In this document: positions 43,033 to 50,629 of the stretch, piece after piece
Layout of the letters: each line of letters begins with the position of its first letter
Numbering within the stretch: position 1 is the first letter of the stretch
Assembly: GCF_900104815.1 (NCBI RefSeq)
Contig: NZ_FNTD01000004.1
Span: forward strand, 3,116,501 to 3,180,500
DNA length: 64,000 bases
Direction of reading: 5' to 3'
From: Streptomyces misionensis
Lineage (GTDB): Bacteria > Actinomycetota > Actinomycetes > Streptomycetales > Streptomycetaceae
Translations under genes and position numbers: made by a program
The notes under the pieces: model-generated
The model's database searches: none
What the model was told of the DNA's origin: nothing
What the model saw: only the letters and a program-made list of their open reading frames with translations

Positions 43033-43986
43033 ATGGCGACCTCACCGGAACATGAATACCTTTCGAATGCCGCGCTCCGCATCATGGAGAGTGCATCGAA
43101 CTCTGGCCTCTTTGGTTACACCGAAGGCCAACGCAAGCTTTTTGATTTCTCCTGCGACCTCAAGAAGGATTGGTCAAAGGTAGTCGTAGGGCAGACACTA
43201 TGGAAGCACGATGGCGACGGCATCGACAAAGACGTTAGGACACTCCTTAACGAGCGGGATGTCGCAGCCGCTGTTTATATAGCGCGCCACAAAAGCCGTC
43301 TTCGGTCACGCTTCGCCGAGGTGACACAGTCTTATCTCGACACGCCCATGCGAGATCGACTGTCCCGCTTGCGCGTCTTCTGGGTCCCGGCGGATTTCAG
43401 CACCACCGATGAAGAAGTCGTAGCATCGACCTATAGAGCCTTGCAGGAGGAGATCACGCGTGACCTCCTCCTGCAAGTTACCCTCGGCGGGCTGACGCCG
43501 CGGGATGTCATCCGATTCGCATCCTCCAGGCGCCCCGGCCTCCCGATCGCCATCCTTTCGCACATAAAGGCGAACGGTCATCGCAGCCACAAAAGCACGG
43601 CAACGGCGCTAGGCCAAACCTCTGGCCCCGTAGGGTACGAAACCGACCGTCTCTTCATGACAGGTTTCCTGGAAAGCGAAAGTCTGCAGGGTGGCGTATA
43701 CAGAATCACCGCGAGCGGCCTGGCGATGCTCGACATCTGCTCACGCCTGCGCGATTACCTCAACGGCAACCTCGGCGAGGAAAACAAAAATGCGCACCTC
43801 GAGTATATATGCAGCTTGTTGGGCATCGACTATCCGTCAATACCCATCGACACTCCTCTCATAGGAGAGGACGTCGTACACCAACTACAAAACCCCACCT
43901 TCCTTCTTCTGCAGCATGTAGCCCAAGCTGATTCAGAAGGCTCTGTCGATTGGCCTGCTCCGTACTTCGCCTTGCCGTCGAATTAG
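43033..43986 (+). CDS. Unrecognised protein of the island, winged-helix-like C-terminal part
   Basis: 317 residues; I do not recognise the family. The N-terminal 120 residues mix alpha and beta with a FDFSCDLKKDWSKVVVGQ segment. Residues about 175-235 (ILSHIKANGHRSHKSTA... then GVYRITASGLAMLDI) look like a winged helix. The gene follows the SRA-like gene by 9 nt and has the lowest GC in the window, with many A/T-ending codons. GTG 43027 is an alternative start. A near-perfect 36-bp palindrome (43441-43476) lies within it and is translated as LQEEITRDLLLQ. Confidence 0.6.
   Translation: MATSPEHEYLSNAALRIMESASNSGLFGYTEGQRKLFDFSCDLKKDWSKVVVGQTLWKHDGDGIDKDVRTLLNERDVAAAVYIARHKSRLRSRFAEVTQSYLDTPMRDRLSRLRVFWVPADFSTTDEEVVASTYRALQEEITRDLLLQVTLGGLTPRDVIRFASSRRPGLPIAILSHIKANGHRSHKSTATALGQTSGPVGYETDRLFMTGFLESESLQGGVYRITASGLAMLDICSRLRDYLNGNLGEENKNAHLEYICSLLGIDYPSIPIDTPLIGEDVVHQLQNPTFLLLQHVAQADSEGSVDWPAPYFALPSN
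43441..43476. repeat. 36-bp near-perfect palindrome inside a coding sequence
   Basis: Arms TTGCAGGAGGAGATCACG and CGTGACCTCCTCCTGCAA pair over 18 bp with a single mismatch and no loop. Both strands translate to almost the same peptide (LQEE[I/V]TRDLLLQ). Confidence 0.95.
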
Positions 43987-44011
43987 CCTGCCCGGCACAC
44001 GGCCGGGCAGG
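43987..44011. terminator. Hairpin closing the island operon
   Basis: 9-bp stem CCTGCCCGG / CCGGGCAGG with a 7-nt loop directly after the stop codon of the third island gene and 4 nt before the convergent DUF2267 stop. Confidence 0.8.
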
Positions 44012-44014
44012 TCA

Positions 44015-44671
44015 TCACAGGGCTGCGGAGGAGCTGGCCGTCGTCACCAGCTCCGCCCTCCCGAACAGCAGCGCGTACCCCGGCGGGAGTTGGGCCAGGA
44101 TGCGGGTGGTCAGGGAGGTGCCGATGGTCTGGGCGAGGGTGCTCAGGACCGAGCTGACGTCCCAGCGGGCCGTGGCCGGGGTCGCGCCCTCGATGCGGGT
44201 GGCTATCGACTCCACGAACTCGCGTGCCGTCAGCGGGTGGGTCGCCGGGATCTGGGCGGCGATCACCCGGCCGGCCTCGCGGGGCAGGGCCTGGGCCAGG
44301 GCGACGCGTTCGTCGCCGGTCACATGGCCACCGAGGGCCGACAGGACGATGCGGGTGACGCGCTCGGCCTCCGCCCGTGTCGTGTACTGACCCACCTCGC
44401 GGACGGACTCGGTCAGTTCCTGCCAGCGGGCCGAGTCGGTGGTTCCCCGCTTCGTCGCCGTCTCGGTGGTTCCCCGATTCGGCACCGTCTCGGCCAGTCC
44501 CGGCTTCGGCGCCGTCCCGGTGGTTCCCCGCTTCGGCGCCGTCGCGGTGGTTCCCCGCTTCGTCACCGCCTCGGCGGTTCCCCGATTCGGCGCCGTCTCA
44601 ACAGTTCCCGGCTTCGTCGCCGCCTCTGCGGTTCTCGGCTTCGTCAGCGTCGTGGTCGCCGTCGTCGTCAT
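44015..44671 (-). CDS. DUF2267 protein with Thr/Lys-rich repeat N-terminus
   Basis: 218 residues. The C-terminal about 130 residues form a DUF2267 domain (WQELTESVREVGQYTTRAEA start, EFVESIATRIEG middle, LLFGRAEL end). The N-terminal about 75 residues are a low-complexity repeat of about 10 residues with KRGTT or NRGTT cores, probably disordered. DUF2267 proteins often cluster with small heat-shock and dormancy genes, and here Hsp18 lies upstream on the same strand. ATG 44671 is preferred because AGGAG stands 8 nt before it; ATG 44677 is too close. Confidence 0.75.
   Translation of the reverse strand: MTTTATTTLTKPRTAEAATKPGTVETAPNRGTAEAVTKRGTTATAPKRGTTGTAPKPGLAETVPNRGTTETATKRGTTDSARWQELTESVREVGQYTTRAEAERVTRIVLSALGGHVTGDERVALAQALPREAGRVIAAQIPATHPLTAREFVESIATRIEGATPATARWDVSSVLSTLAQTIGTSLTTRILAQLPPGYALLFGRAELVTTASSSAAL
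44433..44640. repeat. About 30-bp degenerate tandem repeat coding region
   Basis: Repeated blocks such as CGGTGGTTCCCCGCTTCG recur about every 30 bp (six to seven units), encoding the RGTT-type repeats of the DUF2267 protein. Confidence 0.85.
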
Positions 44672-44901
44672 CGTCATGGCTCCTTTCCGGGGCACGTCGG
44701 GCGGTGCCGGGGGTCCGGTAGATCCAGTGGTTCGGTACCCCGCCGGGGCGCCGGCCGACCGGGACGGGTGGGCAGTACCCGGGGCCGAACGGCAGGGGGC
44801 GGGCGGGGCCCGGGGGCCCGCCCACCGGCCGGGGCGGTGAGCGGGGCCGTCTCCGGGTGCCTCACCGGAACCGGCCCCGCTCACCGCCCCGTGGGCGTGC
44901 G

Positions 44902-45327
44902 TCAGCCGCTGATCTGCTTGCGGGAGTCCGATCCGCCGGTGATCTGGATGCGGCGGGGCTTGGCCTGTTCGGCCACCGGGATGCGCAGGGTCAGCACGCC
45001 GGACTCGTACGAGGCGTCGATGCGGTCCGTGTCGAGCGTGTCGCCGAGGAAGAGCTGGCGGGTGAAGCTGCCCGTGGGCCGCTCGGCCACCAGCACCTCC
45101 GCGCCCTCAGGGGCGGGGCTGCGGCGCTCGGCGCGGACGTTGAGGACGTTGCGTTCGACGTCCAGCTCGATCGTCTCGGGGTCGATGCCCGGCAGGTCGA
45201 AATGGACCAGGAAGTCGTCGCCTGCCCGGTAGGCGTCCATCGGCATCGCGGACGGGCGGGCGGTGTTGCCGAGGACCTGCTGCGCGAGTCGGTCGAATTC
45301 GCGGAACGGGTCGGTGCGCATGAGCAT
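44902..45327 (-). CDS. Hsp20/Hsp18-family small heat-shock protein
   Basis: 141 residues: N-terminal MLMRTDPFREFDRLAQQVLG, alpha-crystallin domain (about 40-130) with FLVHFDLPGIDPETIELDVE, ASYESGVLTLRIPV near the end. It binds unfolding proteins and delays aggregation. Actinomycete Hsp18 proteins have this start. A near-consensus promoter (TTGTCA-N17-TATATA, 45379-45407) lies 52 bp upstream. No CIRCE or HAIR repressor site was seen. Confidence 0.92.
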   Translation of the reverse strand: MLMRTDPFREFDRLAQQVLGNTARPSAMPMDAYRAGDDFLVHFDLPGIDPETIELDVERNVLNVRAERRSPAPEGAEVLVAERPTGSFTRQLFLGDTLDTDRIDASYESGVLTLRIPVAEQAKPRRIQITGGSDSRKQISG

Positions 45328-45378
45328 CACAGGTCACTCCTCTCTTCAGGCGCTGGGGTGCGATGCCCTACGGCTTCT

Positions 45379-45407
45379 TATATAGCTCGGAGCCGGAAAG
45401 TTGACAA
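45379..45407 (-). promoter_or_regulatory. Promoter of the Hsp18 gene
   Basis: Reading the minus strand: TTGTCA (45407-45402), 17-bp spacer, TATATA (45384-45379). This is close to the vegetative sigma consensus and unusual for its strength in this GC-rich genome. Confidence 0.75.
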
Positions 45408-45430
45408 GCCTCGACTCAGCTTCCGTATCT
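45401..45430 (+). promoter_or_regulatory. Divergent promoter of the small membrane-protein gene
   Basis: TTGACA (45401-45406) with a 17-18-bp spacer to CGTATC/GTATCT (45424-45430). Its -35 overlaps the -35 of the Hsp18 promoter on the other strand. Confidence 0.5.
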
Positions 45431-45500
45431 GCCCAGGCCGGCGCGTTAGCCTCGGGGGCGAGATGAGGGGTATCTCCCCCTACGACTTTCGGAGGCACTC

Positions 45501-45803
45501 ATGGCCAAGGTTCCCAGCGCTGTCGTCGCCGCGAGCGGGCTCGTCGGCGGGTACGGGGTGGCCCGCTGGACCAAGAAGCGTCAGCTCGGCGGGGCCGTGC
45601 TGGCCGTCGCCGGTGCCGCCGCGGCCCAGCAGTGGCGCAAGCAGGCCGGCGGCAAGGCCGCGGGCGCGCTGACCGCCGCCTACGTCGCCGCGTTCGCCGG
45701 TTCCCACCCGCTGGCCAAGAAGGTCGGCGCCTGGCCCTCGGTCTTCGGTGTCGCGGGCGCCGTCGCCCTCGCCTCCTGGGCCGTCGCCGACCGCAGGGCC
45801 TAG
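45501..45803 (+). CDS. Small alanine-rich membrane protein of unknown function
   Basis: 100 residues with two or three hydrophobic segments (AVVAASGLVGGYGVA, LGGAVLAVAGAAAA, VFGVAGAVALASWAVA) and Lys/Arg between them. CGGAGG precedes ATG 45501. It is divergent from Hsp18 with a shared promoter region, so it may belong to the stress response. Family not recognised. Confidence 0.72.
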   Translation: MAKVPSAVVAASGLVGGYGVARWTKKRQLGGAVLAVAGAAAAQQWRKQAGGKAAGALTAAYVAAFAGSHPLAKKVGAWPSVFGVAGAVALASWAVADRRA

Positions 45804-45867
45804 AATCCGGCCACGCCACCGTGCCGGTCGCGGCCGCCGGCGAGCGGCTGCGACCGGCGCGTGCGCG

Positions 45868-46239
45868 TCAGGACCGGTCCGCCGCGCCCTCCGGCCCCCT
45901 CGGCGCGGCCGGCCGCTCGCGGCCCCACGCGGCCAGCGGCCGGAGCGCGTCGTTGAGGCGCCTGCCGTCCTCGGTCAGCGAGTACTCCACGCGGGGCGGC
46001 ACCTCGTCGTAGGAGACGCGGTGCACGACACCGTCCGCTTCCAGCTCCCGCAGGTGGGAGGCGAGCACCTTCTCGGTGATCCCCGGCAGCAGCCGGCGCA
46101 GCTCACCGAAGCGACGGCAGGGGTGCTCGTGGAGCGCCCAGAGGATCAGCACCTTCCACTTGCCGCCGATCACCTCCATCGCGGTGTCGATCCCGCAGAC
46201 GTGTCCGTCCGGGGCGCCCGGCCGGTTCAGTGTCGTCAT
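45868..46239 (-). CDS. HxlR-family transcriptional regulator
   Basis: 123 residues with CGIDTAMEVIGGKWKVLILW and LLPGITEKVLASHLRELEADG, the standard HxlR winged helix with one Cys near the N-terminus that may sense reactive electrophiles. It is divergent from the imine-reductase gene, and an 11-bp-arm inverted repeat at 46276-46301 lies between them, so it is probably a repressor of that gene. Confidence 0.88.
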   Translation of the reverse strand: MTTLNRPGAPDGHVCGIDTAMEVIGGKWKVLILWALHEHPCRRFGELRRLLPGITEKVLASHLRELEADGVVHRVSYDEVPPRVEYSLTEDGRRLNDALRPLAAWGRERPAAPRGPEGAADRS

Positions 46240-46275
46240 GCCCCACCCTTTCGACGTGCTCGCTCACCCCGGGGT

Positions 46276-46301
46276 AAGCACCCACTCCGAAGTGCGTACT
46301 T
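46276..46301. promoter_or_regulatory. HxlR operator candidate
   Basis: AAGCACCCACT-N4-AGTGCGTACTT: inverted repeat with 9 of 11 positions paired, in the divergent region 35 bp before the imine-reductase start. Confidence 0.6.
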
Positions 46302-46335
46302 GATCACCTCCGGCCCCGTGACCAGCCTCATCGGC

Positions 46336-47217
46336 ATGACACGAAACGCCGTTGGGAAAACCCCCGTCACGCTGCTCGGCCTCGGTGCGATGGGCACCGC
46401 CCTGGCGCGCGCCTGGCTCGCCGCCGGGCACCCGCTCACCGTCTGGAACCGCACCCCGGCCCGCGCCGCGGCACTCGCCGCCGAGGGCGCACGGGTCGCG
46501 GACACCGCCGCCGAGGCGGTCGCCGCGAACACCCTCACCGTCGTCTGCCTGCTGGACGATACCTCGGTCGACGAGGCGCTGGCCGGCGCCGGCCTCGTCG
46601 GCCGGGACCTGGTCAACCTGACCACCAGCACCCCCGCCCAGGCCCGCGCCCGCGCCGAGTGGGCCCGCGAGCGCGGCGCCCGCTACCTGGACGGCGGGAT
46701 CATGGCCGTCCCTCCGATGATCGGCGTCCCGGACACCGGCGGCTACGTCTTCTACAGCGGCTCGCGGGAACTGTTCGAGCGGCACCGGGCGACCCTCGGC
46801 GTGCCGGCCGGCACCACCTACGTCGGCGCGGACGCGGGCCACGCGGCCCTGCACGACGTGGCCCTGCTCAGTGCCATGTACGGGATGTTCGCCGGGGCCG
46901 CGCACGCCTTCGCCCTGATCCGCGAGGAGGACATCGACCCCGCGGCGCTCGCCCCGCTGCTCGCCGACTGGCTCACCGCGATGGCCCCGGCCGTCCACCA
47001 GACCGCCGGCCATCTGCGCAGCGGCGACTACACCGAGGGCGTCGTCTCCAACCTCGCCATGCAGGTGGCCGGCACGCCGACCTTCCTGCGCACCGCCGAG
47101 GAGCAGGGCGTCAGCCCGGAACTGCTCGGCCCCTACTTCGAGCTGATGCGCCGCCGCCTGGCCGAGGGCAGCGGCGAGGAGGGCCTGACGGGCGTGATCG
47201 ACCTGCTCGTGGGCTGA
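46336..47217 (+). CDS. Imine-reductase-like NAD(P)-binding oxidoreductase
   Basis: 293 residues. Rossmann motif VTLLGLGAMGTALARAWLA with NRTPARA after beta-2 (NADPH preference) and the imine-reductase-type segment ARYLDGGIMAVPPMIG, then an all-helical C-terminal dimer domain. Enzymes of this kind reduce cyclic imines; the physiological substrate is unknown. ATG 46336 has no clear ribosome site. Divergent from an HxlR regulator, which suggests induction by a toxic or secondary compound. Confidence 0.82.
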   Translation: MTRNAVGKTPVTLLGLGAMGTALARAWLAAGHPLTVWNRTPARAAALAAEGARVADTAAEAVAANTLTVVCLLDDTSVDEALAGAGLVGRDLVNLTTSTPAQARARAEWARERGARYLDGGIMAVPPMIGVPDTGGYVFYSGSRELFERHRATLGVPAGTTYVGADAGHAALHDVALLSAMYGMFAGAAHAFALIREEDIDPAALAPLLADWLTAMAPAVHQTAGHLRSGDYTEGVVSNLAMQVAGTPTFLRTAEEQGVSPELLGPYFELMRRRLAEGSGEEGLTGVIDLLVG

Positions 47218-47256
47218 CCGGCCGCACCGTCACGGCACCCCCTCGCCGCGAGCGCC

Positions 47257-48978
47257 TCACGGCCTGCTCGCCGCCGGCGGTGGTGGTGCCGAGGGGCCCT
47301 GGGAGCGGCCGCCGGAGGGCCGGGTGCCGTCGCCCACCGCCGTCAGCGGGCGCGCGACGTCCTCCAGGGAGCGGCGTTCCGCCCGTACCGCCAGGGCCGC
47401 CGCCACCAGCCCCGCCGCGCACATCAGGGACGCGCCGATGCAGAACGCCAGCACCGTGTCGCCGACCCGGCCGGTGCTGGTGAGGTCGGCGAAGAGCAGG
47501 GGGCCGCTGATGCCGCCGGCCGCGGTGCCCAGGGCGTAGAAGAAGGCGATCGACATCGCCCTGGTCTCCATCGGGAAGATCTCCGACACCGTCAGATACG
47601 CGCTGGACGCGCCCGCCGAGGCGAAGAACAGGACCGCGCACCAGCACGCCGTCAGCGTCGCCGCGTCGAGCACGCCCCGGTCGAACAGCCAGGCCGTGCC
47701 GAACAGCAGCAGGCCCGACAGCAGATAGGTGGAGGAGATCATCACCCGGCGGCCGACCGTGTCGAAGAGCTTGCCGAGCAGCAGCGGACCGCAGAAGTTG
47801 CCCACCGCGATCACCGCGAAGTAGTAGCCGGTACGGTCGCTCGGCACACCGAAGAACTTGGTCAGGATGGCGCCGAAGCCGAAGGTGATCGCGTTGTACA
47901 GGAACGCCTGGCCGATGAAGAGCGAGAAGCCGAGCACGGCCCGCCTGCGGTAGCGGCCGAAGACCGTACGGGCGATCTCCGCGAACGTGACGCTCTTGCG
48001 CTGGTGGATCTCCAGACACGCGTCGGTCGCGGGCAGCCGGGTGCCCTTCTCCGCCTCCACCTGCCGCTCGATGCCGGAGACGATCTCCTCCGCCTCCCGG
48101 TCGCGGCCGTGGATCAGCAGCCAGCGCGGACTCTCCGGCACGTGCCGCCGTACCAGGAGGATCACCAGCGCCAGTACGGCGCCCAGCGCGAAGGTCAGGC
48201 GCCAGCCGACGTTCATCGGCAGCAGGCCGGTGTTCAGCGCGACGATGGACAGCAGCGAGCCGCCCACCGCGCCCAGCCAGAAGCTGCCGTTGATGACCAG
48301 GTCGACCCGGCCGCGGTAGTTCGCCGGGATCAGCTCGTCGATCGCCGAGTTGATCGCCGCGTACTCACCGCCGATACCGAAACCGGTCAGGAACCGGAAC
48401 AGGAAGAACCACCAGGCCTCCCACGAGACCGCGGTCAGCGCCGTCGCCACCAGATACACCGCAAGCGTGATCATGAACAGCTTCTTGCGGCCGAACCGGT
48501 CGGTCAGCCGGCCCCAGAACAGGGCGCCCACACAGGCACCCGCCACGTACAGCGCGGCGGCCACACCCGTGATCTGACCGGACGTGATCGACAGACCGCT
48601 GCCCGGTTCGGCCAGACGGCTGGCGATGTTGCCGACGACCGTGACCTCCAGGCCGTCGAGGATCCACACCGTGCCCAGTCCGATGACGATCGTCCAGTGC
48701 CAGCGGGACCAGGGAAGGCGGTCCAGGCGCGCGGGAATGTCCGTGGTGATGGTCCGGCCGCCGCCGTCGGCCCGGCCGGCTGCCCCGGCGCCCGTCCGGT
48801 CGGCTCTGCCGGTCAGGTCGCCCCCGCCGGTCCCACCGGTCCCGCCGGTCCCGCCGCCGGAGCGGGCGTCGTCCGCCCGCCCGCCGCCACCGCCGCGCCC
48901 GTCCTCCCGAGCCCGTCGTCCCGCACCACCGGCCCCGGCCGCCCCGGCCCCCGGCGCCCCCATCTCGGCTCCTGTCAT
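47257..48978 (-). CDS. MFS transporter (sugar/metabolite porter type) with Gly-rich N-terminus
   Basis: 573 residues, longer than usual because of a roughly 75-residue Gly/Ala/Arg-rich N-terminal extension. Twelve membrane helices follow; motif GRLTDRFGRKKLFM after TM2 and FLTGFGIGGEYAAINS are typical of the sugar-porter/SP-like MFS group. A cytoplasmic loop carries PESPRWLL. ATG 48978 is chosen for GGAGGG upstream. Substrate unknown. The N-terminal tail is low complexity and may be a disordered extension. Confidence 0.83.
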   Translation of the reverse strand: MTGAEMGAPGAGAAGAGGAGRRAREDGRGGGGGRADDARSGGGTGGTGGTGGGDLTGRADRTGAGAAGRADGGGRTITTDIPARLDRLPWSRWHWTIVIGLGTVWILDGLEVTVVGNIASRLAEPGSGLSITSGQITGVAAALYVAGACVGALFWGRLTDRFGRKKLFMITLAVYLVATALTAVSWEAWWFFLFRFLTGFGIGGEYAAINSAIDELIPANYRGRVDLVINGSFWLGAVGGSLLSIVALNTGLLPMNVGWRLTFALGAVLALVILLVRRHVPESPRWLLIHGRDREAEEIVSGIERQVEAEKGTRLPATDACLEIHQRKSVTFAEIARTVFGRYRRRAVLGFSLFIGQAFLYNAITFGFGAILTKFFGVPSDRTGYYFAVIAVGNFCGPLLLGKLFDTVGRRVMISSTYLLSGLLLFGTAWLFDRGVLDAATLTACWCAVLFFASAGASSAYLTVSEIFPMETRAMSIAFFYALGTAAGGISGPLLFADLTSTGRVGDTVLAFCIGASLMCAAGLVAAALAVRAERRSLEDVARPLTAVGDGTRPSGGRSQGPSAPPPPAASRP

Positions 48979-49121
48979 CGGCTCCCTCCTCGTCGAAGGA
49001 CGCCCCTCCTGCGCGGAGAGGCGACAGCTCGACGGGTGCCCCTGTCCTGCCGATTCAGGCGGCCGAGGCGGCGAACAGGCCCCGGACCGGCCGCCGTACG
49101 CCACCCGGCGTCATCCGGCCG

Positions 49122-50435
49122 TCAGCCGCCCACCGCCCGCGACACCGTGAAGATCAGCAGTCCCGCCAGTGATCCCACCACCGTGCCATTGATCCGGATG
49201 AACTGCAGATCGCGGCCGATGTGCGCCTCGATCTTCCGGGTGGTGTGCTCCGCGTCCCAGCCCGCCACGGTGTCCGTGATGAGCGAGGTGATCTCCTTGC
49301 GGTAGGTGGACACCACGTGCACCGCCGCCCCCTCCACCCAGCTGTCCACCTTCTCCTGCACCTTCGGCTCGTGCGCCATCCGCTCGCCCAGCGACAGCAG
49401 CGCCGCCCGCAACCGCATCCGCAGCTCGCTGCGCTCGTCCTCCGCCGCCGCCACGATCATCGACCGCACGGCCGTCCACGCGGACGCGATCAGATCCTGC
49501 ACCTCGCCACGGCCCAGCACCTCGCCCTTGAGCCGCTCCACCCGCGCCCGGGTCTCGGTGTCCGACTGGAGATCGGAGGCGAAATCCGTGAGGAAACGGT
49601 CCAGCGCGCCACGCGCCGGATGCGACGGCATGTCCCGCATCTCCGCACAGAAACGCAGCAACTCCTTGTAGACCCGCTCCCCGACCTTGCGGTCCACGAA
49701 CCGCGGGGTCCAGCCGGGCGCCCCGCCCTGCACCGCCCCCATCACGTTGTCGCCGTGCAGCACCAGCCAGTCGTGCGCACGCGAGACCACCAGGTCCACC
49801 GCCCGCTTGTGACCACCGTCCGCGACGACCTTCTCCAGCAGCTTGCCCAGCCCCGGCGCGATCTCCCGGGCACCCGCCCGCCGGGTGATCGCCTCCCCCA
49901 CCACCGCCTGCACATCGGAGTCCCGCAACACCGTGAGCGCGCCCCGCAACGCCGTCGCCAGCTCCGCCGTCACCCGGTCCGCGTGCTCCGGCTCGGCCAG
50001 CCAGGCACCCAGCCGGCTGCCGATGCCCACCGCCCGCAGCCGCTGCCGCACCACGTCCCGGGACAGGAAGTTCTCCCCCACGAACTCGCCCAGCGAGACA
50101 CCCAGCTGGTCCTTCTTCGTCGGGATGATCGCCGTGTGCGGGATCGGCAGACCGAGGGGGTGCCGGAACAGCGCCGTGACCGCGAACCAGTCCGCCAGCG
50201 CACCCACCATGCCCGCCTCCGCCGCCGCGGAGACGTAGTCCGCCCACGCGCCCGCACCCGCGCCCTGGGCCACCTTGGCCAGCACGTAGACCACGGCCAC
50301 CAGCAACAGCAGGCCCGTCGCGGTCGCCTTCATGCGCCGCACCCCGCGCCGGCGCTCCTCGTCGGCCGGAGTGAAGGCCGTCATCGTCCGGTACGACGCG
50401 GCCGGCCCGGCCGTTTCCGTCTCGGTAGGTTCCAT
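49122..50435 (-). CDS. DUF445 membrane protein
   Basis: 437 residues. An N-terminal membrane helix (GLLLLVAVVYVLA) is followed by AGMVGALADWFAVTALFRHPLGLPIPHTAIIP, here noted only by its core ADWFAVTALFRHP, which is diagnostic for DUF445. A second membrane segment is at the C-terminus (SLAGLLIFTVSRAV). Function unknown. ATG 50435 follows GGAG. It is divergent from the SGNH hydrolase gene. Confidence 0.85.
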   Translation of the reverse strand: MEPTETETAGPAASYRTMTAFTPADEERRRGVRRMKATATGLLLLVAVVYVLAKVAQGAGAGAWADYVSAAAEAGMVGALADWFAVTALFRHPLGLPIPHTAIIPTKKDQLGVSLGEFVGENFLSRDVVRQRLRAVGIGSRLGAWLAEPEHADRVTAELATALRGALTVLRDSDVQAVVGEAITRRAGAREIAPGLGKLLEKVVADGGHKRAVDLVVSRAHDWLVLHGDNVMGAVQGGAPGWTPRFVDRKVGERVYKELLRFCAEMRDMPSHPARGALDRFLTDFASDLQSDTETRARVERLKGEVLGRGEVQDLIASAWTAVRSMIVAAAEDERSELRMRLRAALLSLGERMAHEPKVQEKVDSWVEGAAVHVVSTYRKEITSLITDTVAGWDAEHTTRKIEAHIGRDLQFIRINGTVVGSLAGLLIFTVSRAVGG

Positions 50436-50629
50436 CAGCTCCACCCGCTCGGTGATACCGCACACAATTGTCCCTTGCCGACAGACCACCGGAACGGAAC
50501 GGGAGTTCCGGGCGTCTGTCCCGGCGGGGGAACGGACGGGGGCCAACGGCGCACCCCGGCCCATGACGCATCATGGACTCATCAAGACCGGAGCCCGGGG
50601 CTCCCTCGCCCGAGGAGAACGACACAAGC

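Noticed and set aside
43306..43590. 94-codon minus-strand frame in the third island gene
   Set aside because: It exists because the 36-bp palindrome reads similarly on both strands; no start signal or family features.
45331..45500. CIRCE or HAIR element at Hsp18
   Set aside because: No CTTGAGT-N7-ACTCAAG or TTAGCACTC-type repeat is visible; only a near-consensus promoter.
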